Source: Aurifilum marmelostoma (taxonomy: Eukaryota > Ascomycota > Sordariomycetes > Diaporthales > Cryphonectriaceae). Taken from it: a stretch of DNA of 64,000 nt. Where the stretch lies: positions 1,364,001 through 1,428,000 of the forward strand of contig JAMXSV010000006.1 of NCBI GenBank assembly GCA_027559495.1. Reading direction: 5' to 3'. Shown in pieces: positions 12,801 to 24,388 of this stretch. The translations under genes were made by a program, and so were the position numbers. The notes beneath the pieces are model-generated. The model made no database searches. It was not told where the DNA came from and worked only from the letters and a program-made list of their open reading frames with translations. Every line of letters starts with the position of its first letter. The first letter of the stretch is position 1.

Positions 12801-15202
12801 ACCGACGAGGGCGGTCATCTGTGAGATGTTGATCGAGGAACCCTTGGAACCAGAACGAGACATGGTGACGGCATTGTTCAGATCCTTCAGAGAGTTCTCC
12901 GTTGTCGTACCTGCCTTGTCACGGGCAGTGTTCAACTCCTTGGAGACCTTGCTCTCGAATGTCTCTCGAATGCTCATACCAGGAAGTTGCTCCAGCGTGT
13001 TCGCCGTGGCCTCTGCCACGATGGTCGCGACGAGGTCCTTCTGCCCGTTGATGTCTTGTTGAATCTTCAAGATAGTATCCTTATCAGGGATTGTATCACC
13101 GATACCGATACTATGACCGTTGTGCAGAAGCCAGTAAGCAACCACGCGCTGGCAGGCGTTGAGGAAGTGCATGGCCGCCTTAGGACCCAGCTCGTTGTAG
13201 GCAATATGGATGATACCGCCAGCAGAAGCGCCGACAATCTTCTTGTTAAGAAGACCGTAGACAAGCTCGCCGTTGACAATCCTCTGGGTATCGTCGTTGA
13301 GAGGGAAGTCATTCCCACCCATCGAGAGGCTGACTTCCTTGGGTATGATCATACTGATAATCTGCTTGCCAGTCCACCGCGGGGTTGGCTTGAGAATTGC
13401 GGGGATTGGAATAATACCATCCCAGTCTTCAACCCAGAGCATGAGATTCATCACTTGCTCCTTGGTCAGGAAGACATCACGACGACAGATCTTGTAGGCT
13501 CCAGCCAACGAGTCCTGAACGATACCCATCAACGGGGAGTTACGCTGTGGCGACACGATGTTGAGAGGTACCAGACACAGGTTCTGGACCTCGGCACGCG
13601 TCTCTTCGGTCTGCGGGACGTGCAAGTTCATCTCGTCACCGTCAAAATCCGCATTGTACGGAGAAGTGACTGACAGATTCAGACGGAAGGTAGAGTAAGG
13701 CATGACCCTGACACGGTGACCCATCATGGACTCTTTGTGCAGTGAGGGTTGACGGTTGAAGATGATATAGTCACCGTCGATGAGGTGTCGCTCGACCTTC
13801 CAGCCATACTCAAGGTTGATTTGACTCGCGCGCTTGTGGTGGCGCAAATCGATTCGGGTACCGTCTGAGCGAATGACATACTTGGCGCCTGGGTGCTCGT
13901 TGGGGCCGTTCTCAACGAGTTTGTGCAGGCGGCCGATGTTGTAGGGAGTGACAGTCTCCGGGTACGTCAAGGTTCTCGCAATGCTTCGCGGTACACCAAC
14001 CTCGTCCAGAGAGATGTTGGCATCACCTGTGATGACAGTACGAGCGGAGAAGTCGACACGCTTTCCCATCAAGTTGCCACGAAGACGACCCTCCTTACCC
14101 TTGAGACGGGCCCGGATAGCCTTGACAGGCCGACCGCTCTTCTGCAGCGCGCGGGGGGTGCCAGCAATGTCGTTGTCCATGTAGGTGGCGACATGATACT
14201 GCAGCAGCTGCTCGAAGTCATTGATGATGTGCTGCGGCGAGCCTTCGTTCTTGGCCTGTTTGACGTTGCCGTTGGCGCGAATGATGTCGCCCAACTTGTA
14301 CGTCAGATCATCCTCGTTCCGTATTCCCTGGCCAGTGCCATCCATGCTGATGGACGGACGCACAGGGGGAGGTGGTACTGGCAAGACAGTGACGATTAAC
14401 CACTCGGGGCGTGCATAGTCCTTGTTCAGGCCCATATCTTCCAGGTCCGCGTCACTGATCCTACGGAAGATCTCGAGCACCTTCTCGGGGCTGATAGGCT
14501 TCTCGATAACATCCTTTGACGGAGCACCATCCTCCTTCTGCTGCTGGATTCTCTGGCGAAGCTCGAGAGGGTACTTGCGAATCAGAGGCTGCTCGTTGCC
14601 ACAACCACCGTGATCGTGTGCGACTTGTTTGGGTTTGTTGTCAGGATCGAATTCTTCGTCCTTGGACTTATTAGCAGTACTCGCGTTCTCGCACTTCTTC
14701 TTCTTTTTGCAAGCTTCCCAGACACGGTTGAAGCGAGTCTTTGGGTCTCGAATCATGACAGCGGCGGCGAACTCTGGGTCCTCCTGAAGTAGAAGCATCA
14801 GCATCAGCATCTGAGAAAAACCAGCCCAAAGAAGGCGTTACCAACCCTGTCAGCCAGAGGCTTGCTGCAGAAGTTGCAGACCACCTCCAGGATCTTCTTC
14901 GTCTTGTTGAGGAAGCCGGGGTGGAAGACAGGTGTGGCAAGCTCGATGTGGCCGAAATGCCCAGGACACTCGGACATGTTCTCAGTACAGGTCTTGCACT
15001 TGAACTGGCGGTCGACTGAGCCAAGGCGGGGATCGTTGAGGCCGAACTCGCGAGGCTGCGTCTTCTCTGCGTTCATCGTCTCGGGGTACTGGATGTGCGC
15101 CACGCTCATGCTCTTGATCTCGTCAGGCGACAGAAGTCCAAACTGGATCTCCTGAATCGTCTTGACAGGCGCACTCGAGTGCGGAAAGTAAAGGTTCGCC
15201 AT
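9836..15202 (-). CDS. rpb1: DNA-directed RNA polymerase II largest subunit Rpb1
   Basis: Catalytic largest subunit of nuclear RNA polymerase II. I assign three exons: 15202-14846, 14783-9957 and 9889-9836 (1745 aa, close to the usual fungal length). The zinc-binding clamp motifs (CKTC, CPGHFGH) are in exon 1. The metal-A loop NADFDGDEMN is at about residues 496-505. The bridge-helix region (GREGLIDTAVKTAETGYIQ) and trigger-loop region (QSIGEPATQMTLNTFHF) follow in order. From about residue 1578 the CTD has roughly twenty heptads, many perfect YSPTSPx but interrupted by irregular spacers. Intron 1 (14784-14845) has an unusual GTTGGT donor. The last intron (9890-9956: GTAGGT, GCTGAC branch, CATAG) joins YSPT to SPNYSPRTPGRTGGQDQ and stop. 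Without this splice the frame ends two codons later. Same orientation as swd1 upstream. Confidence 0.97.
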
Positions 15203-16228
15203 CTTTGCGACTTATGCAGGGTGTCTAGTGCAGGCAACGGAGTCGATGTCGATGATGGGAGATGGCAGTGTCGAGGTTGCGTGGAGCTGATGATGTCAAA
15301 GTGAGGTGAAGATCGGGTCGCCGCAGCACCCCTGGCTGGCGACTAAACGGGTGAAACCCGTAGTCGAAGGATAAATGAATGCTCGAATGATCACTTGATC
15401 GATAAGGTACGCCGTCGCAGAAGGTGCTCGATGGGATTTGTGTCGGTCGATTCCTCCGCGTTCACGAACCAGGCCGCCCAAAGGCCCCAGTGGACCGACT
15501 CGTCGCCCTCGTCAACTCGTCCAGCGTCGCGACCGTTCGAAAAGTACGTCAAATCAATCGCCTCAATCGCCTTGAGCAGGTTTCGTGCCGGAAAGAAGCC
15601 CTGATCGTGTTGCGCGGGTTCCGACACGCGTTACGTGTGTGGGTGGAAGGGGTTGAGAGGTTGAGGCACTGGGGCGAGTTGGGAAAATCGAGAGGCGAGA
15701 GATGTAGGCCAACCAGCGCGGCCAGCTGCTGGGGGTGGTCCGTGCTGCATTGAATGAATGGCCTTGGAACTTCTGCAGAGCTGAGCGGCTGACAGAAGGT
15801 CTCGGGTACCTACAGGGACCCTGTCTCACTAACTCCTGCCGCTGCATCTTGCAGTGCTGACTTGCAGCAACAAGTACCCGCACGGTATCTCTACTCCACT
15901 GTACAAAGATCTATTCTTGATTATCTTCTGGTTTGTACCAGAAACCCTTTTTGATTCTTTCATCATTGTCTAAGATATGTGCAGATGCTCCAGCCTTGAC
16001 AGCAGCAGCCGTTCCCCCGGCGGACTGTGGCTAATCAACCTAACTCTGCGGTTTGCTGCCGGTGACTCAACCAACCCGCAGCTTAAAACGTACGTAGTAA
16101 AGTCCGAGCGCTATAGAAAGCCTACACCAAGGTCATGACAACAGTGTCTATCTCGAGAGTACGGCATGAGTCTTCATTTCGATTAGTATGATGGATTAGT
16201 CGATGCTCAGTCCTACTCATGAGCCAAT
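15203..16228. promoter_or_regulatory. rpb1 upstream region / swd1 downstream region
   Basis: About 1 kb separates the rpb1 start from the swd1 stop, both genes being on the minus strand. It should contain the rpb1 promoter and 5' leader and the swd1 3' end. An ACGCGT element is visible near 15628. No open frame here is convincing as a gene. Confidence 0.5.
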
Positions 16229-17779
16229 CTATTTCTTCTTGGCCCTGCCCCTCGCGCCAGTCTTCTTGCCGGCCTTATCCTCCGCGCCCGCAGCTTCTGC
16301 GCCGTCGCCATCCTCTCCGGCACTTCTCCGTCTCATTGTGCCTGTAGACACAGCCACAAACTCCTCCTCGCTGTCTGAGTCCCCCAGGTTGAACAGGATA
16401 GGCATCTGAAATCCACCAGGCGGCTCTACACCGGCGTGGCCCATCGTGATCACATCGACCGCCTCGTCTTCTTGATCCAGCCGCCTCTTCTTGATCTCCT
16501 CTTGCGGATGTATATCAAACTCGTCTTCCCTCTCCATGTACTCCACGTTCTCCTCGACCTCGACAAAGTCGGGGGCCAGTGCCGACCATCTCTGCGGGCT
16601 CGTCACAGACCAGATGTTGATGCGTCCTGTTTCCAGCCCGCACGCAGCGAGCAGGGCCCTGGATGGGTGCCACTCTATGACGCCCTGCTCCTCTTTCGGC
16701 CCCTCCAACATGCGCACTAGACTGCCGTGTCCGCGCTCCCAGATGTACAACTCATGGTTATTGTATGTAGACGCGACCACGTACTCGCCCGTGCAGCTGA
16801 ATGTGACATGATTCCACGAACATCTATTGACCACATCCTCGAACTTGTGCTCGATGGTCAACTGTATCCTGTCCGTATCGAGATTCTCCGCCGAGAGGTC
16901 TGGCACCAGGAATGTCTTGATGATCTTGTCCTGCCCGTTGACGAGGAGCTCCCTGCCCGAGCGGCTGAGCTTCAGCGTGGTGACCACGCCGGCGCAGACC
17001 CGTGGGTGTGTGTATATTATCTCGTGCGTCTGTGCGTCGATGATGTTGAGTTTGCCCTTGTTCGTGCCCGCGAGGATGTGATCGCCCGAGGCAGTGTAGA
17101 TGGCGACCGTAGTCATGTGTCGCGCGTCGTCTTTCTCCTGCTTAGCCTTCTTCTCCGCGTCGTCTTCCACGTTGACGCGTCTCGGCACCGAAGGGAGGAT
17201 GTGTTTCCGTGCGATCGAGTCGGTAACATCGACGAGGATGGGTTGATCTTCGAACAAGGATACGACGAACTGCTGGCTACGTGCGCGCCGGGTCAGTCTC
17301 TTGGCCGCCGTGTCATCTGCCTATACACAGGGAATCCAAGCTTACTGGTTCCAGGGGTGGAGTTCTGCTATGTACACCGGCGCCCTGAGTCGCACCTCGC
17401 GATATCGCTTCCCGTCCTGTAAGTCCCAGAGAATGGCCTTCCATCCCTGGCACGCTGACAACAGGTATCGCCCGCATCTTGACCAGCTCAGGGAGGATAT
17501 GCTCTTAGAATGGCCCCGCAGCTTGCGCGCCACCCCCATAGTATCGAGGTCCCATATGACAACAGTACCATCGACGCGCCCCGAGGCGAGGTAGTCGCCC
17601 TTCCGATTGAAGCGCAGGCATGTTGCATGGCCGGAGCGGATGGTGTTTGTGATGTTCTCCGGGTAGTCTTGAAGGAGGTAGTCGTCTGAGAGGAGGAGGT
17701 TCATCTTGCTGACTGTGGATATGCCCTGGTGAGGGGCTGAAGCAGCTGTAGATTGTGTCAATGAAGGGTTGAAGGCCAA
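16229..17779 (-). CDS. swd1: COMPASS/Set1C complex subunit Swd1 (RbBP5-type WD40 protein)
   Basis: WD40 scaffold of the Set1 histone H3-K4 methyltransferase complex, acting in the nucleus. Two exons, 17779-17346 and 17276-16229, join across a 69-bp intron (GTAAGC donor, GACTGAC branch, GTAG acceptor) to give WNHQQFVVSLFEDQP; total 493 aa. WD-repeat signatures include SGRVDGTVVIWDLD and LSACQGWKAILWDLQ near the N-terminus and several degenerate blades later. The C-terminal tail is acidic (GDSDSEEEF) then basic (GRAKKK). An in-frame second Met (17704-17702, residue 26, followed by NLLLSDDY) fits the family start better than the upstream Met, because known homologues, as I recall them, begin close to MNL. 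The true start may therefore be 17704. Confidence 0.92.
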
Positions 17780-18143
17780 TGAGCACAGCGCACTTCTGCC
17801 TTAAAGTTTTGAGGCACATGCACTTAATTGACTTGATCTGCAGGGCTTTGGCAGTGACGGGAGCGGGTCCCTGTGACGCTGCTTTCTAGGGACAAGGACC
17901 CAGCACCCACTGGGAATGTGGGGGAAGACAGGGGGTAGCAGTCAACAAACTGACCCCGCTGCAGCATAAGGTAGCGGCACTGAAGTTTGTCTGGTCTTGG
18001 TCTCATTTCTCCAAGGGAGGTTCAAAGGCTTCATTAACACAACACCCCCATGCTTACACATCGATCCCTCAGGCCATTGAGCTCTTTAAGCATAGCAAGC
18101 ACAAAGCTGAGGAGCATCAGAAGGAGACTCCTGACCTTTCAAG
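17780..18143. promoter_or_regulatory. Divergent promoter region between swd1 and thg1
   Basis: 364 bp separate the two divergent starts. The second half contains an upstream in-frame ATG (18050) relevant to thg1. I recognise no clear TATA box. Confidence 0.45.
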
Positions 18144-19381
18144 ATGGCCAATTCCAAGTGCGCCTCGTCTCATCCCAGCCAGCGCAAATATCATCTGACT
18201 CACCAGCGCGCAGATGGGAATATGTGAAGCATTTTGAGCGGCCAGACCAGCTCCTGCCAAATACATGGATTGTGGTCAGGATTGATGGGCGTGGCTTCAC
18301 AAAGTAGGAAATGGAGTTATTGACCCAGACCAACTGTACTAGAGGCTAAATAGACATCAGGTTTGCAAACAAGTACTCGTTCGAGAAACCCAACGATAGA
18401 AGAGCCCTAGACCTCATGAACGAGGCCGCAAAGCTTGTCATGACAGAGCTGCCCGAGCTGATCATCGCCTACGGGATCAGTGATGAGTACAGGTCTGTCA
18501 TTTTCCTCGTGAGCAGGGAGGACAATGTTCTGACTGTAGGCCAGCTTTGTTTTCCACAAGACCTGCAAGCTGTTTGAGAGAAGGGAGAGGTAAGCATTGT
18601 ACTCTTCAGAGTCTGGAGCTGCCACAGGCCTGACACTCTACAGCAAACTGGTGACAACCATTGTCTCGACATTTACATCCTACTACATTTTTCTCTGGTC
18701 CAAATATTTTCCAGAGAAACCCCTCTCGCCACCTCTTCCGAGCTTTGATGGCAGAGCAGTGTGCTATCCTTCTGTCTCAAACCTACGAGACTATATGAGC
18801 TGGAGACAAGCAGACTGTGAGGCGCACTTGACCCCAAAGTTCTGTACCAATGCTGATATTCACAGGTCATATCAACAATCTCTACAACACAACATTCTGG
18901 GCCTTGATTTTACAGGGCGGCATGAACAATCAACAGGCTGAACAGGCTCTCTTGGTACGTAGGCATGGGCTACAACTGCTGTGTGGTACTGACAAGGTTC
19001 TATGATAGGGCACCGTTTCAAGTGAGAAGAACGAGCTTCTCTTTTCCAAATTTGGTATCAATTATAATAATGAGCCCGAGATATCCAAGAAGGGCAGCGT
19101 CATTTTCAGAGATGTACGTGTTTGGCACAGGCCTCAACTGAGCAGCTGCTAACTCTTGGCAGTATGAACTTGTCGAGCCAGGCAGCCACAACGTAGCTGA
19201 AGAGGCAGACAATCTGGCCGAACCGGTCGAGCAATCCAAAACTCAAGCGGAAAAGGAGAAGAAGAAGCGGGCGAAGGCCAAGGTGGTAATAGAATATCTG
19301 GACATCATCAAAGATGAGTTCTGGGACAAGCGACCGTGGATACTGTCGGGCAAACCGGGCAGGATTCCCAAAGAAGTGTGA
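18144..19381 (+). CDS. thg1: tRNA-His guanylyltransferase Thg1
   Basis: Adds the G-1 identity nucleotide to the 5' end of tRNA-His by 3'-5' polymerisation. I assign eight exons: 18144-18157, 18214-18303, 18361-18492, 18545-18589, 18644-18816, 18866-18954, 19009-19113 and 19163-19381 (288 aa). All introns are 49-57 bp. The 14-nt first exon splices to give MANSKWEYVKHFE, the family N-terminus. The metal-binding aspartates fall at D29 (RIDGRGF) and D76 (ISDEY), the same positions as in the human enzyme. The family motif HINNLYNTTFW is created by the exon 5/6 junction. A lysine-rich stretch (KEKKKRAKAK) lies near the C-terminus, followed by DEFWDKRPW. An in-frame ATG at 18050 can reach exon 2 if intron 1 is retained, which would add 55 residues. 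Confidence 0.95.
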
Positions 19382-20456
19382 GCGCGACTTCGCATACAGA
19401 ACCACATCATGGTCAGAAAGAAGTACGAGTTCATTCGGAGTCAGACTCAGTATAGGTCATCTCAATCTTTTCTCCTTTGTGTTGAGCTGCGTCTTTTAGA
19501 CATCTTCAAACGAAGGACTTTTGTGCCAGAGTGTGCTGCCAATCTGATCTCTTTACCTTTGATGTAGTTGTGACCAAAGAGGCAGCAACTGGATGAAAAA
19601 GCCTTGTGTCAGCCCTCGGTGGTGCCTGGAATGAACAGGCCTGCCGGTGACATGTTTAATCACACCGGGTTCTCGGGATTCCCAGTAGAAGAAAGTGGAA
19701 TCAGATGGACGGTCATGGAAACAAGCAGTAATTCCAACGGCAGGCAACTAATACTGGGTACTCTAGCGGCCGCAAGGGAAGCCCTGCAGCCTGGGGAAAG
19801 CCCCAGTGGCAGTCAGAATGTGTGTTGAGAAACACAGGTTCCTGTTCATGGTTCCACCCGGGGCCCAAGTTCCATTTTGCTCTCAGAATATGCAGTTCCA
19901 CAGTGCACGTGGAATTTGTTGAGATGTTTCTTGAGGATTTGTTGTTCCAGCTCGCTGGGAAAGTACACGAAGTACAGAAAGTACACTGATCAGTGGGGCG
20001 TTCGTTCGATGTCGCCTTTCCCACTAAAGACCCCTGTTTCCCTGCCGCTCCTAGGGCCACTCCGGGAAGGGTCACAGCACCTGCGAATGAGGGCCGCGGC
20101 GCTTATCTCATAGCACTCACCCAACATACCCTCTGCACCCTCCCGCCTGAGCAAGCCGTTGGTTCTACCTGACCTGACTGCTCCCCTCACGAGTTCTCTA
20201 TCCACCTCTCTGGTCCGTCTGGTGTTCTTTTGGGTCTTTTCTGCCCTTCCTCCTATTGTTTCCTCGTTCGAGAACTTTTTGTGGTCTTCTCGAGTCTCTC
20301 CTGCTCAAAAGGACTTTCCTACCGTCTCGGTCCTCTCGCGTTGCTACCCCGCCGACAGCCTAACCGATTACCACTGTCGCCGTACTCGCGACGTCACCAG
20401 CACCTAAACCAGCATCACACACCCTCAGCGGACAACAACTTCAACACCCAGCAGAC
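19382..20456. promoter_or_regulatory. thg1 downstream / dsk2 promoter and leader
   Basis: No gene seen. Three near-copies of AAGTACA lie at about 19960-19985, and a TTCCAC...GTGGAA inverted repeat is at 19896-19914. The last ~250 bases before dsk2 are strongly C/T-rich, as is usual for a highly expressed fungal gene's leader. Confidence 0.5.
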
Positions 20457-21780
20457 ATGGCGGACAACACAGAGGGCGGCAGCGATGCCCAGATCACCTT
20501 CAAGGTCAAGGCGTCTGGCGACAAGAACCATACCATCACCATGGCCGAGTCTGCCACCATCATGGACCTCAAGAACAAGCTTGCCACGGAGGAGTTCGAG
20601 AACATTCCCGTCGAGCGGCAGCGCTTGATCTACTCTGGCCGGGTCATGAAAAATGAGGATACCCTAGCCTCTTATAAGGTGAAGCCAGGAAACACTATCC
20701 ACCTAGTCAAGAGCGCCGCCAGCAACCCAACGCCTGCTCCCAGCAGCGCCGCTTCGCAGCCTGTACCCCAGGCTGTCCCTAGCAACATGGCAGCCGGCAC
20801 CTCTGCGGACAACCTCTTGGCCGGCCTGACGGGTGCTCGATTTGCTGGCCATGCCAACCTTCCCAGCGCCAACCTCTTTGGTGCCGACGGAGGCGTAAGC
20901 TCTAGTCTTTCCTCCAGCGTGCTTGTCCTGTCTTGTGTCGTTCAACCATCGTGCTGACAGCCGTGCCTTCTTGCAGATGGGCGCTCCACCGAACGAGGAC
21001 CAGATGGCCGACATGCTGTCCAACCCCAATATCGCCCAGGCCATGAACGAGGCTCTCAACAACCCCGCGATGGTCGATCTTATGATCCAGTCCAACCCCA
21101 TGCTGCGCAACAACCCTCAGGCCCGCCAGATGCTGCAGTCTCCCATGTTCCGCCAGATGCTTACCAACCCACAACTCCTGCGACAAGCTGCTCAGATGCG
21201 CCGAGCCATGGCTGGCACCGGTGGCTCAGAGGCCTTCCCAGCTCCCGGCGCGACCGACACAACACCGGCTGGGGCCCCAGCCACGGGTGATGCGGAGAGG
21301 GGGGCCAATGCACCAAATCAACAGAACCCATGGGGGCTCCCTGGATTTGGCATGTTTCCTCTTCCGCCCGCCGCGGGTGGCGCCGCTGGCGAGAACCCCT
21401 TCATGGCTCTGATGAATCCCTTCGGCGTACCGCCCACAGGTCAGACAGCAGCTGGTCAGACTCCTGGTTCCGGCGAGAACGCTAGCCAGCGCGGCGCTTC
21501 TGCGGCCCCAGGCTCAACCCCCGAGGGCATGCCACAGGGTGGAGCGCTCAACCCATTTGGCCTTACACCCGAGGCGGTGCAACAATTCATGCAGATGATG
21601 GGGGGTAACATGGGCGAGCAACCCACGCAAGTGGACTCTCGGCCACCCGAGGAGCGCTATGCTGATCAGCTCCGCCAGCTGAACGAGATGGGTTTCTACG
21701 ACTTCGATCAGAACGTGGCTGCTCTGCGACGTAGCGGTGGCAATGTGCAGGGCGCGGTCAATTTCCTCCTGGGAGGCTGA
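20457..21780 (+). CDS. dsk2: Ubiquitin-like/UBA shuttle protein Dsk2 (ubiquilin)
   Basis: Delivers polyubiquitylated proteins to the proteasome. Two exons, 20457-20894 and 20977-21780, are separated by an 82-bp intron (GTAAGC, GCTGAC, TTGCAG); 413 aa. An N-terminal ubiquitin-like domain occupies about residues 12-87 (ITFKVKAS...LIYSGRVMKNEDTLASY). Sti1-like helical repeats follow (NPNIAQAMNEALNNPAMVD, NPMLRNNPQARQMLQ). A Pro/Gly/Ala-rich linker then leads to a C-terminal UBA domain (LRQLNEMGFYDFDQNVAALRR...AVNFLLGG) ending the protein. The order is typical of the family. A G6 run inside the second exon is in frame and intact. Confidence 0.95.
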
Positions 21781-21956
21781 GCTTGCCTAACTACGAAACA
21801 AAAAGAATCAGCACGCCGCCTCTACTGCTAAGATACGCCACCACTTACAAGCGCCGTATCTAGGGCAGCATGGCAATCTCGATTTCTAGCCCTCATGTTT
21901 GAGCAGGGCGAACCAACATATTTGAACCAGACGGCAGCAGCAGTAGTAGTAGTAGT

Positions 21957-21991
<35 letters not shown>

Positions 21992-22596
21992 GGATTGCCT
22001 GGAAAGCATTTCCTGGGGAACATCGTCGATAATTTAATGAACACAACCCTTGAGGTTTTGAAAGCAGAAAACCGGTAACCCACTAGGACGGGACAGCATG
22101 AGAGGCGGATAGAGGAATGTGAATGATGGACTGAATAGCCACTGACATCGGGTCTGGGGACATGAGCTTTTAGCAGCACAGGTAGTCCAGCAGGTGAAAT
22201 GGACGTCGTATCCAAAAAAGAAAATAAAAGCAGCAAGCAGCCTGTGCATCGCCGTCTTGCATCGCCAGCCATATCATGTATCCCTTGATGACGAGGTGTC
22301 GGGGCGCCAATTCGTTGAACGGCTGACTAAGCCGATCAATGACCTCCTCTCATTAACCCCCGAGCACACCATGGCTCTGAACTCAACCCATTACTTTCGC
22401 AATTCCCAACTCCAATGCGCAGAATTTAGGATCTGGCACGCTACAGTGGCCACTGGTGCCAGCAACATGTGTGCAAAAGTGTAATGATCACGCACGTAGA
22501 AAAGAGCAATTCTTAGGTCAGCGACTGTTGTTGGACTGTTCTCATGAGATTTATCCATCCTCTCCTCATAATGGTCGAGAGCAGCAAGCCAGCACG
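21781..22596. other. Intergenic dsk2-npr2
   Basis: Contains the dsk2 3' region, a CAG/TAG trinucleotide array and the npr2 upstream region. No gene recognised. Confidence 0.5.
21934..21990. repeat. (CAG/TAG)n trinucleotide array
   Basis: About nineteen trinucleotide units, CAG with an internal block of TAG units, in the probable dsk2 3' region. The interrupting TAG units show it is not a polyglutamine-coding tract on this strand. Confidence 0.85.
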
Positions 22597-24240
22597 ATGA
22601 TACAGGGCATATTTTACGCCAGATTCTTCCCGCAAGAAGGTACGATATAAGCTCTCGATGCCAAAGCTCAAAGGCTGTCGCCTCCCACCTCGCTCACTTC
22701 TCCCTTGCACCACGCAAGAGGACTGACTCCCCATCGCTAGGCACCAAGATCGTGGCCCAGGCCCCGCCAGGCTGCATCGTGCCCCTCGACTCTCCGTCCT
22801 CGCAACAGAGGAAACCCAGCCTGTTCGACTTTGACGTGCTGCAGGAGTACATCATCCCGCGCAAGGGCTTCTTCAACCGCTACATCGCCGTCAGCGACCC
22901 AGACTCCAAGTACTCGATCCTGGGGTTCCCCGTGGCCATCGCCAACCCAAAGTACCAGCGGAATGAGTTCATCTTCAACTTTGGCCTCGTGGTCGAGGCG
23001 GACGAGGGCGACCAGATCCACTACGAGCGCGTCGTGAGGCGGCTGGCCGTGACGTTTGCCGAGATGGAGAAGCAGACGGAGTATCTAAGCCGGGATGGCG
23101 AGGGAAGCGCTGGTGAGGGGGGCACGAGGAGGCCCATCGAGAGCCTGTTGGAGATCATCAAGGAGGACCTAAACAATTACGGCGAGTGCATGATACCAGT
23201 CGGTACGTCTTCACCCTTTCTCTCTCTCTGCAATGCAAAGAGATGAAAACTTACAACTCACAGACGATGCAAACACAATCAACATGAAACTCTTCCCCCA
23301 CCACCGCACACCCCCCGAGGTAAAAGGCTGGCACGTGCCCGTAGCCAAGATGAAGTTCGCCGACGTCGTCGACCCGACCTGGGACCTGACGCTCCAGAAG
23401 GTGATCCGCCACATCGACGGCATCAGCGACGTGCGCCGCATCGCCTTCGCCGCGGACGTCTCCCTGGACCTGACCAAGCTCGCCCTGCGGCACCTGCTGT
23501 ACTACGACACCATCCTGCTGCTGGACATGTTCTTCTTCGGGTCGTGCTACGCGCCCCGCCCGGGCATCCACGAGTTCATCGCCAACGCGAGCAGCGACGG
23601 GTACTACTACACCCCGGCCAACAACAACACGACCACCGGCACCGACGAGGACGGCGCCGGGCGGTCGGGCGCAGGGGTCGGCATGGCGGGAGGAGGAGGA
23701 GGAGGAGGAGGTATCGGTGGTATAGGTGTGGGAGGTGGCGGAGGGGGAGGAACCGGCTCCGGGTCCCTCGGGATCGTGGACGAGTGCGCCAACTATGTGT
23801 GCATCATGTCCTCCGGGCACCGCGTGAGCAACTACCAGCTGGTCAAGCTCATGACGACCTTTTGCGTGGGGCGGTCCGTGGCCGAGTGGCTCAAGCTGCA
23901 CATGGACGCGGGCTTCGACGTCCTGCGGTACGTGGACGTGCGCCGCCTCGTGCAGTTCGGCGTCATCAAGGGGCTCCTGTACCGCGTGCACAAGTATGTC
24001 GTTAGCAAGCAGTACCTGGCGTCGTTGGTGACGGGGCAGAGCAGGCCGGTCGAAGCCGGCAACAGCAAGAGTGGTGGTGGTGGTGGTGGTGGTGGTGGTG
24101 ATCCGCTACAGAAGTACATGGACGGGATGCACAACTTTGACCAGATCATCACTGAGATGAACCTCACAGATGGGGAAATTATGGAGAAGCTAAAGAGTTT
24201 CCCTGCGCCGACATACGATCTGACGGTGTTGTCTCGGTGA
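22597..24240 (+). CDS. npr2: Nitrogen permease regulator 2 (Npr2; GATOR1/SEACIT subunit)
   Basis: Subunit of the Npr2-Npr3-Iml1 complex that restrains TORC1 at the vacuole when amino acids are short. Three exons: 22597-22639, 22741-23202 and 23264-24240 (493 aa). Exon 1 gives MIQGIFYARFFPQEG, the conserved N-terminus, and splices to TKIVAQAPPGCI. Family blocks include NEFIFNFGLV, YERVVRRLAVTFAEMEKQTEYL, CMIPVDDANTINMKLFP and the C-terminal winged-helix-like part (YQLVKLMTTFCVGRSVAEWLK). Two low-complexity insertions are unusual: a Gly-rich segment at about residues 305-335 and a nine-Gly run near the C-terminus. The 3' end is 148 bp from the convergent mitochondrial TyrRS gene, so the transcripts may overlap. 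Confidence 0.93.
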
Positions 24241-24388
24241 AGAGGAGGGTGGGGGTACAGAGGGCTAGCTTAGGTGGGGTGTAGATGAGTTTTAGATATC
24301 CCGACTATGCTTTGGTGAATACACAGGGTCTTGTCGGATTATTCTATTGTACAGATTTCCAGCAGCAATAGTCAAGCTCGTTCGGCTT

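Noticed and set aside
14784..14810. Start of rpb1 exon 2 at an internal Met followed by LMLMLLLQ
   Set aside because: These residues are translated intron sequence; splicing to the exon ending LADR gives the conserved clamp region.
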